From Halomonas alkalisoli (GTDB lineage Bacteria > Pseudomonadota > Gammaproteobacteria > Pseudomonadales > Halomonadaceae), in assembly GCF_021412585.1 (NCBI RefSeq), contig NZ_JAKCMI010000018.1, positions 60,667-124,666 of the forward strand: a stretch of DNA of 64,000 bases, written 5' to 3'. The notes under the pieces are model-generated. The model did no database searches. It saw nothing but the letters and a program-made list of their open reading frames with translations, and was not told the origin of the DNA. The stretch's first letter is position 1. Each line of letters starts with the position of its first letter. Shown one piece after another: positions 35,653 through 44,160 of the stretch. The position numbers and the translations under genes are program-made.

Positions 35653-36843
35653 ATGCTATTCGACTCAGTCGTCATTCTCGACGGGGCCCGCACCGCCATC
35701 GGTAGCTTCGGCGGCAGCCTGGCCGGCCTCGCCCCCCATGAGATGGGCAGCATCACCGCCCGCGAAGCCATCCGCCGCGCCGGCATCGAGGCCGGTGCCA
35801 TCGACCACTCGGTCTATGGCCATATCATCACCACCGGCCCCCAGGATGCCTATCTGGCCCGTCATATCGCCCTGGAGGCCGGGGTGCCCGAGGGTGCCGC
35901 GGCATTCAACGTCAATCGCCTGTGCGGCTCCGGCGTGCAGGCGCTGCTCTCCGCCGCCCAGCAGATCACCCTGGGCGACAGCCATTTCGCCCTGGCCGGG
36001 GGCGCCGAATCGATGAGCCGCGGCGCCTACCTGCTGCCGCCACAGGCCCGCAACGGCCTGCGCATGGGTCACGCCAGCGTCACCGACCTCACCCTGGGCA
36101 TCCTCAGCGACCCCTTCGGCAGCGGCCACATGGGCGTCACCGCCGAGAACATCGCCAGCCGCTTCGGCCTGACCCGCGAGGAAGTGGACCAGTTCGCCCT
36201 GGAGAGCCACCACAAGGCCGCCCACGCCATTGCCGAGGGCCGCTTCGACGGCCAGATCGTGCCGGTCACGGTGCGCGAGGGCAAAGCCGAGCGCCAGTTC
36301 GACCGCGACGAGCACGTACGCGACGGCGTGACCCTGGCCGACCTGGGCAAGCTCAAGCCCGCCTTCCAGAAGGAGGGGCTGGTCACCGCCGGCAACGCCT
36401 CGGGCCTCAACGACGGCGCCGCCAGCCTGGTGCTGGCACAGGCCGAGGAGGCCAGCCGGCGTGGCCTGACGCCCCGGGCGCGGATCGTCGCCGGCACGGT
36501 CGCCGGGGTCGAGCCATCCCTGATGGGCCTGGGGCCGATCCCCGCGGTGAAGCGGTGCCTGGCCCAGGCCGGGCTCACCATCGGCGACATCGACGTGATC
36601 GAATCCAACGAAGCCTTCGCCGCCCAGGCCTTGGCGGTGGCCCGGGAGCTCGACTTCCCCCTCGAACGCCTCAATCCCAACGGCGGCGCCGTGGGCCTCG
36701 GCCATCCGGTCGGCGCCACCGGGGCGATCCTGGTGCTCAAGGCGCTGGCCGAGCTGGAGCGCACCGGCGGACGCTACGGGCTGATTACCCTGTGCATCGG
36801 CGGCGGCCAGGGCATTGCGCTACTCATCGAGCGCCAACGCTGA
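35653..36843 (+). CDS. Thiolase (acetyl-CoA acyltransferase)
   Basis: Thiolase II-like enzyme, 396 aa, cleaving 3-ketoacyl-CoA or condensing acetyl-CoA. Nucleophile C91 in NVNRLCGSGVQAL, H351 in GLGHPVGATG and second Cys C381 in LCIGGGQGIA are all in place; NEAFAAQALAVARE is typical. A hydratase/3-hydroxyacyl-CoA dehydrogenase is missing from the cluster, so these steps would rely on genes elsewhere. RBS AGGAGACAG upstream. Third gene of the acyl-CoA run. Confidence 0.93.
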   Translation: MLFDSVVILDGARTAIGSFGGSLAGLAPHEMGSITAREAIRRAGIEAGAIDHSVYGHIITTGPQDAYLARHIALEAGVPEGAAAFNVNRLCGSGVQALLSAAQQITLGDSHFALAGGAESMSRGAYLLPPQARNGLRMGHASVTDLTLGILSDPFGSGHMGVTAENIASRFGLTREEVDQFALESHHKAAHAIAEGRFDGQIVPVTVREGKAERQFDRDEHVRDGVTLADLGKLKPAFQKEGLVTAGNASGLNDGAASLVLAQAEEASRRGLTPRARIVAGTVAGVEPSLMGLGPIPAVKRCLAQAGLTIGDIDVIESNEAFAAQALAVARELDFPLERLNPNGGAVGLGHPVGATGAILVLKALAELERTGGRYGLITLCIGGGQGIALLIERQR

Positions 36844-36923
36844 AGCCATCTTTGAAGCCATCTCTTACGCCATCGCTGAGCGACAGGCGAAGCCTGGACG
36901 GAAACAACGACAAGGAGCCGCAC

Positions 36924-38576
36924 ATGAACAGCGTCACACCCAAGATCCTGCCCGCCACGCCTTCGGCCACCAACCCGCCGCTGCTGATCGGCGACCTGCT
37001 CGACTCCGGCGTGCGCATGGCCGGGGACAACCAGATCGTCTACCGCGACCTCTCCCGCCACGACTATCGCCGCTTCCGCGAACGGGTCCATCAGCTCGCC
37101 CACCTGCTGTCGGCCCAGGGCGTCACGGCCGGCGACGTGGTGGCGGTGCTCGACTGGGACAGCCATCGCTACCTGGAGGCGTTCTTCGCCATCCCCATGA
37201 TCGGCGCGGTGCTGCATACCGTGAACGTGCGCCTGGCGCCGGAGCAGATCCACTACACCATGGAGCATGCCGAGGACGACTTCGTGCTGGTGCATGAGGA
37301 CTTCGTGACACTGCTCGAGCCGCTGGCCGCCAAGCTGCCGCGCATTCGTGGCTACCTGCTGTGCCAGGATGCCCCCTCGTCGACGGAGAGCTCGCTGAAC
37401 CTGGCCGGAGAGTACGAGGCGCTGCTGGCCGAGCAGCCACGCCACTACGACTTCCCCACCTTCGACGAAAACGCCGTCGCCACGCTGTTCTACACCACCG
37501 GTACCACCGGCAATCCCAAGGGCGTGTTCTTCACCCATCGCCAGCTGGTTCTGCACACCCTGGCCGAGGCCAGCACCTTCCAGACCCCGGGCTTCGAGCT
37601 GCTCAACCGCGACAAGGTGTACATGCCGATCACCCCCATGTTCCACGTCCACGCCTGGGGTGTGCCCTATACCGCCACGCTGATGGGCGCCACCCAGGTC
37701 TACCCCGGGCGCTACGAGCCGGAGATGCTGGTCAAGCTGCTGGTCGGCGAGAAGGTCGACTTCTCCCACTGCGTGCCCACCCTGCTCAACATGGTGGTCA
37801 GTGCCGACGCCATCGCTTCGGGCAAGGTCGACCTCAGTGGCTGGAAGGTGCTGGTGGGCGGCAGCCCCTTGACCCAGCCGCTGTGCCGCAAGGCGTGGGA
37901 GCTGGGCATCGATACCCGTAGCGCCTACGGCATGTCCGAGACCTGCCCGCTGCTCACCGCCGACATCCTGCCCCGGGACATCGACCAGGCCGACTTCGAA
38001 GGCCAGCTGCCCTGGCGCTGCAAGGCGGGTGTCGCGGTGCCGCTGGTAAGTCTCGAAGTGGTCGACGAGGACGGCAACCCGCTGCCCCAGGACGGCGAGA
38101 GCATCGGCGAGGTGCGGGTGCGGGCGCCCTGGCTGACCCAGAGCTACTACAAGGAGGAGACCCGTAGCGAGGAGCTGTGGCGCGATGGCTGGCTGCACAC
38201 CGGCGACGTGGCGGCCCTGGACGAGCGCGGCTTCCTGCAGATCCGCGACCGCATCAAGGACGTGATCAAGACCGGCGGTGAGTGGGTGTCGTCGCTGGAC
38301 CTGGAGAACCTGATCGGACAGTACCCCGGGGTCTCCGAGGTGGCGGTGATCGGCGTCGCCGACGAGCAGTGGGGGGAGCGCCCCGCGGCCCTGGTGGTGG
38401 CCAGCGACCTCAACCACCCCCCCGAGGCGGAGCAGGTGCAGGCGTTTCTCCAGCAGTTCGTCGACCAGGGCAAGATCAACCGCTGGGCGATTCCCTCGTT
38501 CATCCGCTTCGTCGACGAGATTCCCAAGACCAGCGTGGGCAAGCTCGACAAGAAGCGCATCCGCCAGGAGGTGTGA
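36924..38576 (+). CDS. Fatty-acid--CoA ligase
   Basis: Second ANL ligase of the run, 550 aa, of the medium/long-chain type (AlkK/DmdB-like). P-loop LFYTTGTTGNPKGVFFTHR, YGMSETCPLL, HTGDVAALDERGFLQIRDRIKDVIKTGGEWVSSLDLENLI and catalytic Lys in IPKTSVGKLDKKRIRQ. The EWVSS variant after IKTGG is characteristic of this subfamily. AAGGAG lies seven bases before the ATG. A long open frame upstream (from 35922) overlaps the thiolase gene out of frame and is not coding. Confidence 0.92.
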   Translation: MNSVTPKILPATPSATNPPLLIGDLLDSGVRMAGDNQIVYRDLSRHDYRRFRERVHQLAHLLSAQGVTAGDVVAVLDWDSHRYLEAFFAIPMIGAVLHTVNVRLAPEQIHYTMEHAEDDFVLVHEDFVTLLEPLAAKLPRIRGYLLCQDAPSSTESSLNLAGEYEALLAEQPRHYDFPTFDENAVATLFYTTGTTGNPKGVFFTHRQLVLHTLAEASTFQTPGFELLNRDKVYMPITPMFHVHAWGVPYTATLMGATQVYPGRYEPEMLVKLLVGEKVDFSHCVPTLLNMVVSADAIASGKVDLSGWKVLVGGSPLTQPLCRKAWELGIDTRSAYGMSETCPLLTADILPRDIDQADFEGQLPWRCKAGVAVPLVSLEVVDEDGNPLPQDGESIGEVRVRAPWLTQSYYKEETRSEELWRDGWLHTGDVAALDERGFLQIRDRIKDVIKTGGEWVSSLDLENLIGQYPGVSEVAVIGVADEQWGERPAALVVASDLNHPPEAEQVQAFLQQFVDQGKINRWAIPSFIRFVDEIPKTSVGKLDKKRIRQEV

Positions 38577-38769
38577 ACCAGGCAGGCAGTGGCAGGAAGG
38601 GGTCGCCCAGCACCCCTGGACTGCTGCTGTTCAACTGTTGTTCAACCGCAGAGCTGGTTACTGTATGCATGAAGGCAATAAAAAAGGCCTGAGTCGCCGT
38701 GCCGGCAGATAGAACCGCCTTGTGCAACAGCCAGACCCTTCACCAGAGGGCATTCACGAGAGGCCATTC

Positions 38770-40506
38770 ATGACGAACGTTCAGTATTACGATAACAAAC
38801 CCTGGATGAGCCATTACCTCGCCTCCCGCCCTGATGCCGATGAAGCCTCTGCCAGCCACCATTTACACGATAACCTGCCGGCGCTCATTCAGGCGGCAGG
38901 GCAAAACTACAGCCAACAGCTCGCCTTCACCACCTGCATGCCCAACGGTATGAATGGGCGCCTGACCTATGCCGAAGTCGATGAAAAGTCCGATGCCTTC
39001 GCCGTTTACCTGCGCGAGTGCGTGAAACTGGAAGCCGGCACCCGTGTGGCCGTTCAGATGCCCAACTGCCTGACGCTGCCCGTTGTTGCCTTTGGCATCC
39101 TCAAGGCCGGTTTCATCCTGGTGAACGTCAATCCGCTCTACACCAAAAGGGAAATGGCGCATCAGTTCAATGACAGCGGTGCGCAAGCATTGGTCATCGT
39201 CGATATGTTCGTCGACAAGCTGGAGGCCATCATCGAGCAGACGGATATCAAGCAGGTGGTGGTCACCTCTGTTGCCCAGTGGTTCCCTCCCGTAGTGAAA
39301 GGGGTGTTGCAGCTCATTCTCAGATACTGGAACCGGGTGATTCCCCAACATCGGCTGGATGTCGACACCATCGATCAAGCCTTGAAAAAAGGGCGGGAAG
39401 CGAAGGCCGCTGCCGGCATCGATGTTCGCCAGTACTGGCAGCATTTGGCCCGCTCGGATACCGCCTTGTTGCAATACACCGGGGGGACCACCGGGGTCAG
39501 CAAGGGCGCCGAGCTGACCCATGGCAACCTGATCAGCAACCTGGAGCAGATTGATTCGGTCGCCAGCGCCCACATTGAGCCGGGCAAGGAATGTATTCTG
39601 ACGGCCTTGCCGATCTACCACATCTTTGCTTTCACCGTTAACCTGCTGGCGTTTTACCATAAAGGAGCCCACAACGTTCTGGTGCCCAATCCGCGCCCGA
39701 TTCAGAATTGCCAGCGCGCTTTCGACAACTACCCCATTTCCTGGATTTCGGGCGTCAACACCCTCTATAACGCCTTGTTGAACGAGGAATGGTTCACCGT
39801 CTATCCACCTCCATCCATGAAGGTGGCATTGGCGGGTGGCACCGCGCTGCACAAGGCGGTAGCCGAGCGTTGGCGCGCGGTGGTGGGCAGTCCCATTGCG
39901 GAGGGTTATGGCCTGACGGAAACCTCCCCGGTCATCTGTTTCAACCCCATCGGCCAGGAGCGTCCAGACAGCATCGGCATACCCGCCCCGGATACCGACG
40001 TACGCATTGTCGATGCACAGGGCGAGCCGGTAGCGGTCGGTGAGCCGGGCGAAATCATCGTGCGCGGGCCACAGGTCATGAAGGGATACTGGAATAACCC
40101 CCAGGAAACCGCCAATGCCATCAAGGATGGCTGGTTCTATACGGGCGATATCGGTGTCATGAGTGAAGACGGCCATTTCAGCATTGTCGATCGCAAGAAG
40201 GACATGATTCTGGTCAGCGGCTTCAACGTGTACCCCAATGAAGTCGAAGACTGCATTGCCCTCATTCCGCAGGTACAGGAATCAGCGGTGATCGGGGCCG
40301 CCGACGCTCAGACCGGAGAAGCCGTCCATGCCTATGTGGTCCTGCGTGAGGAGAGCGTCACCGAGAAGGATGTCATCGCACACTGCAAGCGGGAACTGGC
40401 TGCCTACAAAGTACCCAGGAAAGTCGTGTTCTGGAGCGAGTTGCCCAAGACGCCGGTCGGCAAGGTCTTGCGCAAGGAAGTGCGAGCCGCAGCCACTGGC
40501 GACTGA
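38770..40506 (+). CDS. fadD: Long-chain-fatty-acid--CoA ligase FadD-like
   Basis: 578-aa ANL ligase resembling FadD. FACS motif with GWFYTGDIGVMSEDGHFSIVDRKKDMI, P-loop LLQYTGGTTGVSKGAELTHGN, EGYGLTETSPVICFNP and C-terminal LPKTPVGKVLRKEV. The start at 38770 has AGAGG upstream. Third-position GC is visibly lower than in the preceding genes, with frequent TTG and CAG/CAA mixtures, as for the next gene: both were probably acquired together from a different source. It is the third acyl-CoA ligase within 8 kb. Confidence 0.92.
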   Translation: MTNVQYYDNKPWMSHYLASRPDADEASASHHLHDNLPALIQAAGQNYSQQLAFTTCMPNGMNGRLTYAEVDEKSDAFAVYLRECVKLEAGTRVAVQMPNCLTLPVVAFGILKAGFILVNVNPLYTKREMAHQFNDSGAQALVIVDMFVDKLEAIIEQTDIKQVVVTSVAQWFPPVVKGVLQLILRYWNRVIPQHRLDVDTIDQALKKGREAKAAAGIDVRQYWQHLARSDTALLQYTGGTTGVSKGAELTHGNLISNLEQIDSVASAHIEPGKECILTALPIYHIFAFTVNLLAFYHKGAHNVLVPNPRPIQNCQRAFDNYPISWISGVNTLYNALLNEEWFTVYPPPSMKVALAGGTALHKAVAERWRAVVGSPIAEGYGLTETSPVICFNPIGQERPDSIGIPAPDTDVRIVDAQGEPVAVGEPGEIIVRGPQVMKGYWNNPQETANAIKDGWFYTGDIGVMSEDGHFSIVDRKKDMILVSGFNVYPNEVEDCIALIPQVQESAVIGAADAQTGEAVHAYVVLREESVTEKDVIAHCKRELAAYKVPRKVVFWSELPKTPVGKVLRKEVRAAATGD

Positions 40507-40562
40507 CCGGCTCATCGGCTGATTTATCGGGCTTGATAACAACAATTGTTGGAGCATAAGGC

Positions 40563-41459
40563 ATGCTGAGTCCATTGGAAGAGAGTTTATTGTCCATCAT
40601 GATGGTGATCATCATGTTTGGCATGGGGTCATCACTGACCTTCAAGGATTTCAGGCTGGCCTTGCGCCACCCTCAGGCAGTCGGGGTAGGTTTTGCCTCC
40701 CAGTACATGCTGATGCCGCTGATCGCCTTTCTGTTATCGCGAGTGCTGAACCTGACCGCTGAGCAAACGGTGGGCCTGGTATTGGTTGGCTGCATGCCCG
40801 GCGGTACGACGTCCAATATCTTCGCCTATTTTTCGAAAAGCCTGCTCAGCTTGAGCATCATGATGACCATCTGCTCCACCCTGGCCGGCTTCGTCATGGT
40901 GCCCTTGCTGATGGAGCTTTACACCCAGGGCATCGATGATGCCTTCCGCATCCCGCCGGATCAGATCGCCCGGCTGCTCTTCGTATTGTTGATTCCTACC
41001 CTTATCGGCATGTGGCTGCGTCGCAAGAACTCCAATATCGGCGCCGTCATCGAACTGATGGGGGGAATTCTCGGCGCCATCGTGATTATCTTCCTGGTGG
41101 TTACCTGGGTGCCCAGGAACTGGCGTCTGCTGGTGGAAACCGGCTGGGAAGTCTATGCCGCTGTCATTCTGATCGGCCTCATCGGCTTCACTTTCGGTTA
41201 CCTGTTCTCCCGTGTACTGCGATTGAATCCCCAGAAAGCCAGAACGGTGTCGCTGGAAACCGGCATTCAGAATGGCCCGCTGGCGGCGCTGATCGTCATC
41301 ATGACGTTTGCCGATGAAACGCAGCAGCTCATCCTGCTGATGCCAGTGATGTATTCGCTGTTCATCGTCATCAACTCCAGCATTGCCACCGTCTTCTATC
41401 GCCGCTGGACCCGGAGTGAGGAGCTGGCACGAGATCAGGCCAAGGTCGAACCGGCCTGA
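40563..41459 (+). CDS. Bile acid:sodium symporter (BASS) family transporter
   Basis: Membrane protein of 298 aa with about 9-10 spans; BASS-fold sodium-coupled uptake of organic anions. Characteristic motifs: MMVIIMFGMGSSLTFKDF at the start, LVGCMPGGTTSNIFAYFSKSLLSLSIMMT (the conserved crossover with Na+ ligands) and SLETGIQNGPLAALIV (second crossover). GGAG lies eight bases before the ATG. With the neighbouring acyl-CoA ligase it could import and activate an aliphatic or steroid-like acid. Lower GC than surroundings. Confidence 0.88.
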   Translation: MLSPLEESLLSIMMVIIMFGMGSSLTFKDFRLALRHPQAVGVGFASQYMLMPLIAFLLSRVLNLTAEQTVGLVLVGCMPGGTTSNIFAYFSKSLLSLSIMMTICSTLAGFVMVPLLMELYTQGIDDAFRIPPDQIARLLFVLLIPTLIGMWLRRKNSNIGAVIELMGGILGAIVIIFLVVTWVPRNWRLLVETGWEVYAAVILIGLIGFTFGYLFSRVLRLNPQKARTVSLETGIQNGPLAALIVIMTFADETQQLILLMPVMYSLFIVINSSIATVFYRRWTRSEELARDQAKVEPA

Positions 41460-41514
41460 AGAAGCGCATTCGCCAGGTGGCCTGAGCCAGTGGGCCTAAG
41501 CCAGGAGGCGCGTG

Positions 41515-42531
41515 TCAGGCAAGCTGAGGCAGGGAAGCGATCGCCCGCCGGTAGGCGGCGGGCGAGTTGCCGGTCCACGACTTGAAGGCACGGCTGAAGC
41601 AGGCCAGGTCGCGGAATCCCAGCTCGTCGGCGATGGCCAGCAGTGGCCGCTCGCTGCGAGTCAGCGCCTGGATCGCGAAGTCGCGCCGGAACTCGTCCTT
41701 CACCGCCTGGAAGTGGGTGCCCTCGGCGGCCAGCCGACGCGCCAGGGTGCGCACCGACATGTGCAGCGCCCGCGCCACGTCGTGCACCGAGCCCGAGGTA
41801 GCCAGGTGGCGCGAGAGGTGCTCCCGCACCCGATGCGAGACCAGGCGATCGGCAAAGGAGACATAGAACCAGTCGGCGGGTGCCCGGCGCAGGAAGGCGC
41901 CCAGGTGCCTCTTGGTCTGGCGGATCGGCTGCTCGAGCAGGGCGGCGTCGAAGTAGATGGCGGTCTGCGGCCGCTCGAAGCTCACCTTCCCCGGGTAGAA
42001 GTAGAGATAATCGGCGCTATGGGCCGGCTGGGCATAGGCGCACTCCATCATCAGCGGCGGGATCTTGCGGGCGATCATCCACGAGGCGATGCCGTGGAAC
42101 AGCTTGAGCATCAGCTCATGGACGAGAATCCGGCTGCCCGCCGGCGGTCGATGCTCCACCAACGCGACCCGGGCCAGATCGTCCTCGACGCTGTACTCGT
42201 AGCCGAAGTCATCCAGCACGATACGGAAGAACAGGGTGTAGCGGTGCAGCGCCACCTTCAGCGTCGGCGCCTCCAGCACGCTGAGGCAGAGCAGCTTGAG
42301 CGTGCCACCCCGCAGCGGCCGGGCGAAGAAGCCCGGCGTCTCGTCATCGTACTCATTCACCAGCAAGCGGTAGAGGGTGGCGAACTGCTCCACCGTGACT
42401 CGCCCATGGGGTGCCGCGAGCAGGAACGGCGATATCCCCGCACGCTCGAGATAGCTCCCACGGGCATGTTCCACGACGGGGACGCCGTGAAACAGCTCGT
42501 TGACGAAATGCATGGATACCGTGACGGTCAC
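41515..42531 (-). CDS. AraC-family transcriptional regulator
   Basis: 338-aa regulator of the OruR/ArgR-like group: N-terminal 'arabinose-binding-like' domain (about 20-200) and C-terminal double helix-turn-helix (VHDVARALHMSVRTLARRL, then AIADELGFRDLACFSRAFKSWTGNSPAAYR). A GTG at 42531 with GAGG six bases upstream is taken as start; ATG 42513 is an alternative. Transcribed towards the BASS/fadD genes, it is the likely regulator of that acid-utilisation locus. Members respond to small effectors in the cytoplasm. Confidence 0.9.
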   Translation of the reverse strand: MTVTVSMHFVNELFHGVPVVEHARGSYLERAGISPFLLAAPHGRVTVEQFATLYRLLVNEYDDETPGFFARPLRGGTLKLLCLSVLEAPTLKVALHRYTLFFRIVLDDFGYEYSVEDDLARVALVEHRPPAGSRILVHELMLKLFHGIASWMIARKIPPLMMECAYAQPAHSADYLYFYPGKVSFERPQTAIYFDAALLEQPIRQTKRHLGAFLRRAPADWFYVSFADRLVSHRVREHLSRHLATSGSVHDVARALHMSVRTLARRLAAEGTHFQAVKDEFRRDFAIQALTRSERPLLAIADELGFRDLACFSRAFKSWTGNSPAAYRRAIASLPQLA

Positions 42532-42602
42532 GCCGGGCCTCGCTCGACGACTGCTCGTGAAAAAATGCTAGACTCATCATGCCATTGATGGGGTGAGTAG
42601 CA

Positions 42603-42905
42603 ATGCGCGTAACACACGATCAGATCCATATCATCCTTTCGACAGTCCGCAGCATCGCTGGAACGGACGTCGAGGTGAGGCTGTTCGGCTCCCGCCTGGA
42701 CGACACCCGAAAGGGCGGTGATCTCGATCTTCTGCTCATCTCGCCCAAACCCCTGCCACGCCTCGCTCTGGCCGAGATCAAAGGTAAGCTTGAAGCGAAA
42801 CTCTACCTGCCCGTGGATCTTCTGTCTTATTCCCGGGATAGGGTTCCATCACCTTTCCAGGCCATTGCTCTCTCCCAAGGCCACCCATTGGACGATGCGG
42901 CATGA
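42603..42905 (+). CDS. MNT-type minimal nucleotidyltransferase (antitoxin)
   Basis: 100-aa protein with the Pol-beta nucleotidyltransferase core: GSR at 29-31 and the metal Asp pair D40/D42 in KGGDLDLLL. These are the motifs of MntA antitoxins, which transfer AMP to a Tyr of the partner HEPN toxin. The stop codon overlaps the start of the HEPN gene (ATGA), so the two form a coupled toxin-antitoxin operon. Role inferred from motifs and pairing. Confidence 0.85.
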   Translation: MRVTHDQIHIILSTVRSIAGTDVEVRLFGSRLDDTRKGGDLDLLLISPKPLPRLALAEIKGKLEAKLYLPVDLLSYSRDRVPSPFQAIALSQGHPLDDAA

Positions 42906-43429
42906 CGCACGATCTGCTCGAAGAACAGCGCCGACACCTGGCCAGGCTGCTCGAAGCCATTCAGCGCTGTGCATGGTTCCTTCACCAGTCAGATGGCAAG
43001 CTCGAATGGCCCATCGATGCTGACGAACTGGAATCGCGCAAGAAGGATGTCGACCTTTACGAAACCCTGGCCGCCATCAACGAGCGATTCGCCAAGCTTC
43101 AAGACTCCTTGGCTTCCGCCATGCGACACAGTGCCCTGCTGATGGGGGAACCTACCGACAGCTTCCTGAAGGTTCTCGCCTTCTTCGAGAAACAGGGCGT
43201 GATCGACTCCATGGACGACTGGCAGCGCTGCCGCATGGTTCGCAACATGGCAGCACATGACTATGCCACGGATTACCGAGACGTCGCCGAGCATTTCAAT
43301 CTGCTCCACGACCTCAGCGACATGTTATTCCAGACCGCACGCAAGCTGCTCGAACTTTGCCGTACCCTGATCAAGGTTCAGCCCGCGTCCCCTGACTTCA
43401 CGGATGAATTCGAGCGCATCTTCGCCTAG
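42902..43429 (+). CDS. HEPN-domain toxin (HepT-like)
   Basis: 175-aa all-helical protein with the HEPN ribonuclease motif R114-NMAA-H119-D-Y121, i.e. RX4HXY. In HepT/MntA systems this Tyr is AMPylated by the antitoxin and R/H are the RNase residues. The chain is longer than HepT (about 130-145 aa) by an N-terminal stretch of some 40 residues. Coupled to the MNT gene by a 4-bp overlap. Target RNA unknown. Confidence 0.85.
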   Translation: MTHDLLEEQRRHLARLLEAIQRCAWFLHQSDGKLEWPIDADELESRKKDVDLYETLAAINERFAKLQDSLASAMRHSALLMGEPTDSFLKVLAFFEKQGVIDSMDDWQRCRMVRNMAAHDYATDYRDVAEHFNLLHDLSDMLFQTARKLLELCRTLIKVQPASPDFTDEFERIFA

Positions 43430-43476
43430 CAGCCAGCCTGTGGGACGATAAGCGTTTTCCCGGGAAAGGCTCAGCC

Positions 43477-44160
43477 ATGCTCGAATTCCGCCAGGTCCAC
43501 AAGTCCTACGCGACACCCCAGGGACCGCTTCAGGTGCTGGACGGCATCGACTTGCGGCTCGACGCCGGAGAGAGCCTGGCGCTGATGGGCGAATCCGGCA
43601 GCGGCAAGTCGACCCTGCTGCACCTGGCGGCGGGGCTCGACCTGCCGGAGGCCGGCGAAGTAACGGTCGCCGGCCAGGCTGTCTCTTCGCTGGACGAGCC
43701 CGCCCGGGCCCGGCTGCGCCGCGACACGCTCGGCCTGGTGTTCCAGCAGTTTCACCTGGTGCCGAGCCTGAGCGTTGGCGACAACCTGCGCCTGCAGGCC
43801 AGGCTCGCGCGGCGGGACGATGCCGAGTGGTCGGCCCACCTGATCGAACGGCTCGGCCTGGCCGGCATGGAGAAGCGCTACCCGGAACAGCTCTCCGGTG
43901 GCCAGCAGCAACGCCTGGCCATCGGTCGCGCCCTGGCGCCTCGCCCCGCCCTGCTGCTGGCCGATGAGCCCACCGGCAACCTGGACGAGACCAGTGCCGG
44001 CGAGGTGCTCGGCCTGCTGCTCTCGCTGGTGAGCGAAGCCGGGAGCGCCTTGCTGTTGGTGACCCACAGCCACCAGGTGGCCGCGCCGCTGGACCGCTGC
44101 CTGAGGCTGACCCACGGCCGGCTCGGCCCAGTCGATGAGCGGGAGGCGAGCCACCGCTGA
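43477..44160 (+). CDS. ABC transporter ATPase, LolD/MacB type
   Basis: 227-aa ATPase of the o228 (LolD/MacB/HrtA) class. Walker A GESGSGKST, Q-loop LVFQQFHLVPSLSV, signature LSGGQQQRLAIGRAL, Walker B LLLADEPTGNLD and His switch VTHSHQV. It powers mechanotransmission rather than transport in many relatives. Overlaps by one base the start of an FtsX-type permease, and with the third gene forms an ATPase-permease-lipoprotein operon. Confidence 0.92.
   Translation: MLEFRQVHKSYATPQGPLQVLDGIDLRLDAGESLALMGESGSGKSTLLHLAAGLDLPEAGEVTVAGQAVSSLDEPARARLRRDTLGLVFQQFHLVPSLSVGDNLRLQARLARRDDAEWSAHLIERLGLAGMEKRYPEQLSGGQQQRLAIGRALAPRPALLLADEPTGNLDETSAGEVLGLLLSLVSEAGSALLLVTHSHQVAAPLDRCLRLTHGRLGPVDEREASHR

Noticed and set aside
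35922..38576. An 884-codon frame suggesting a large fusion protein
   Set aside because: The first 334 codons overlap the thiolase gene out of frame and are Arg/Pro-rich; the real ligase starts at 36924 with a good ribosome site.
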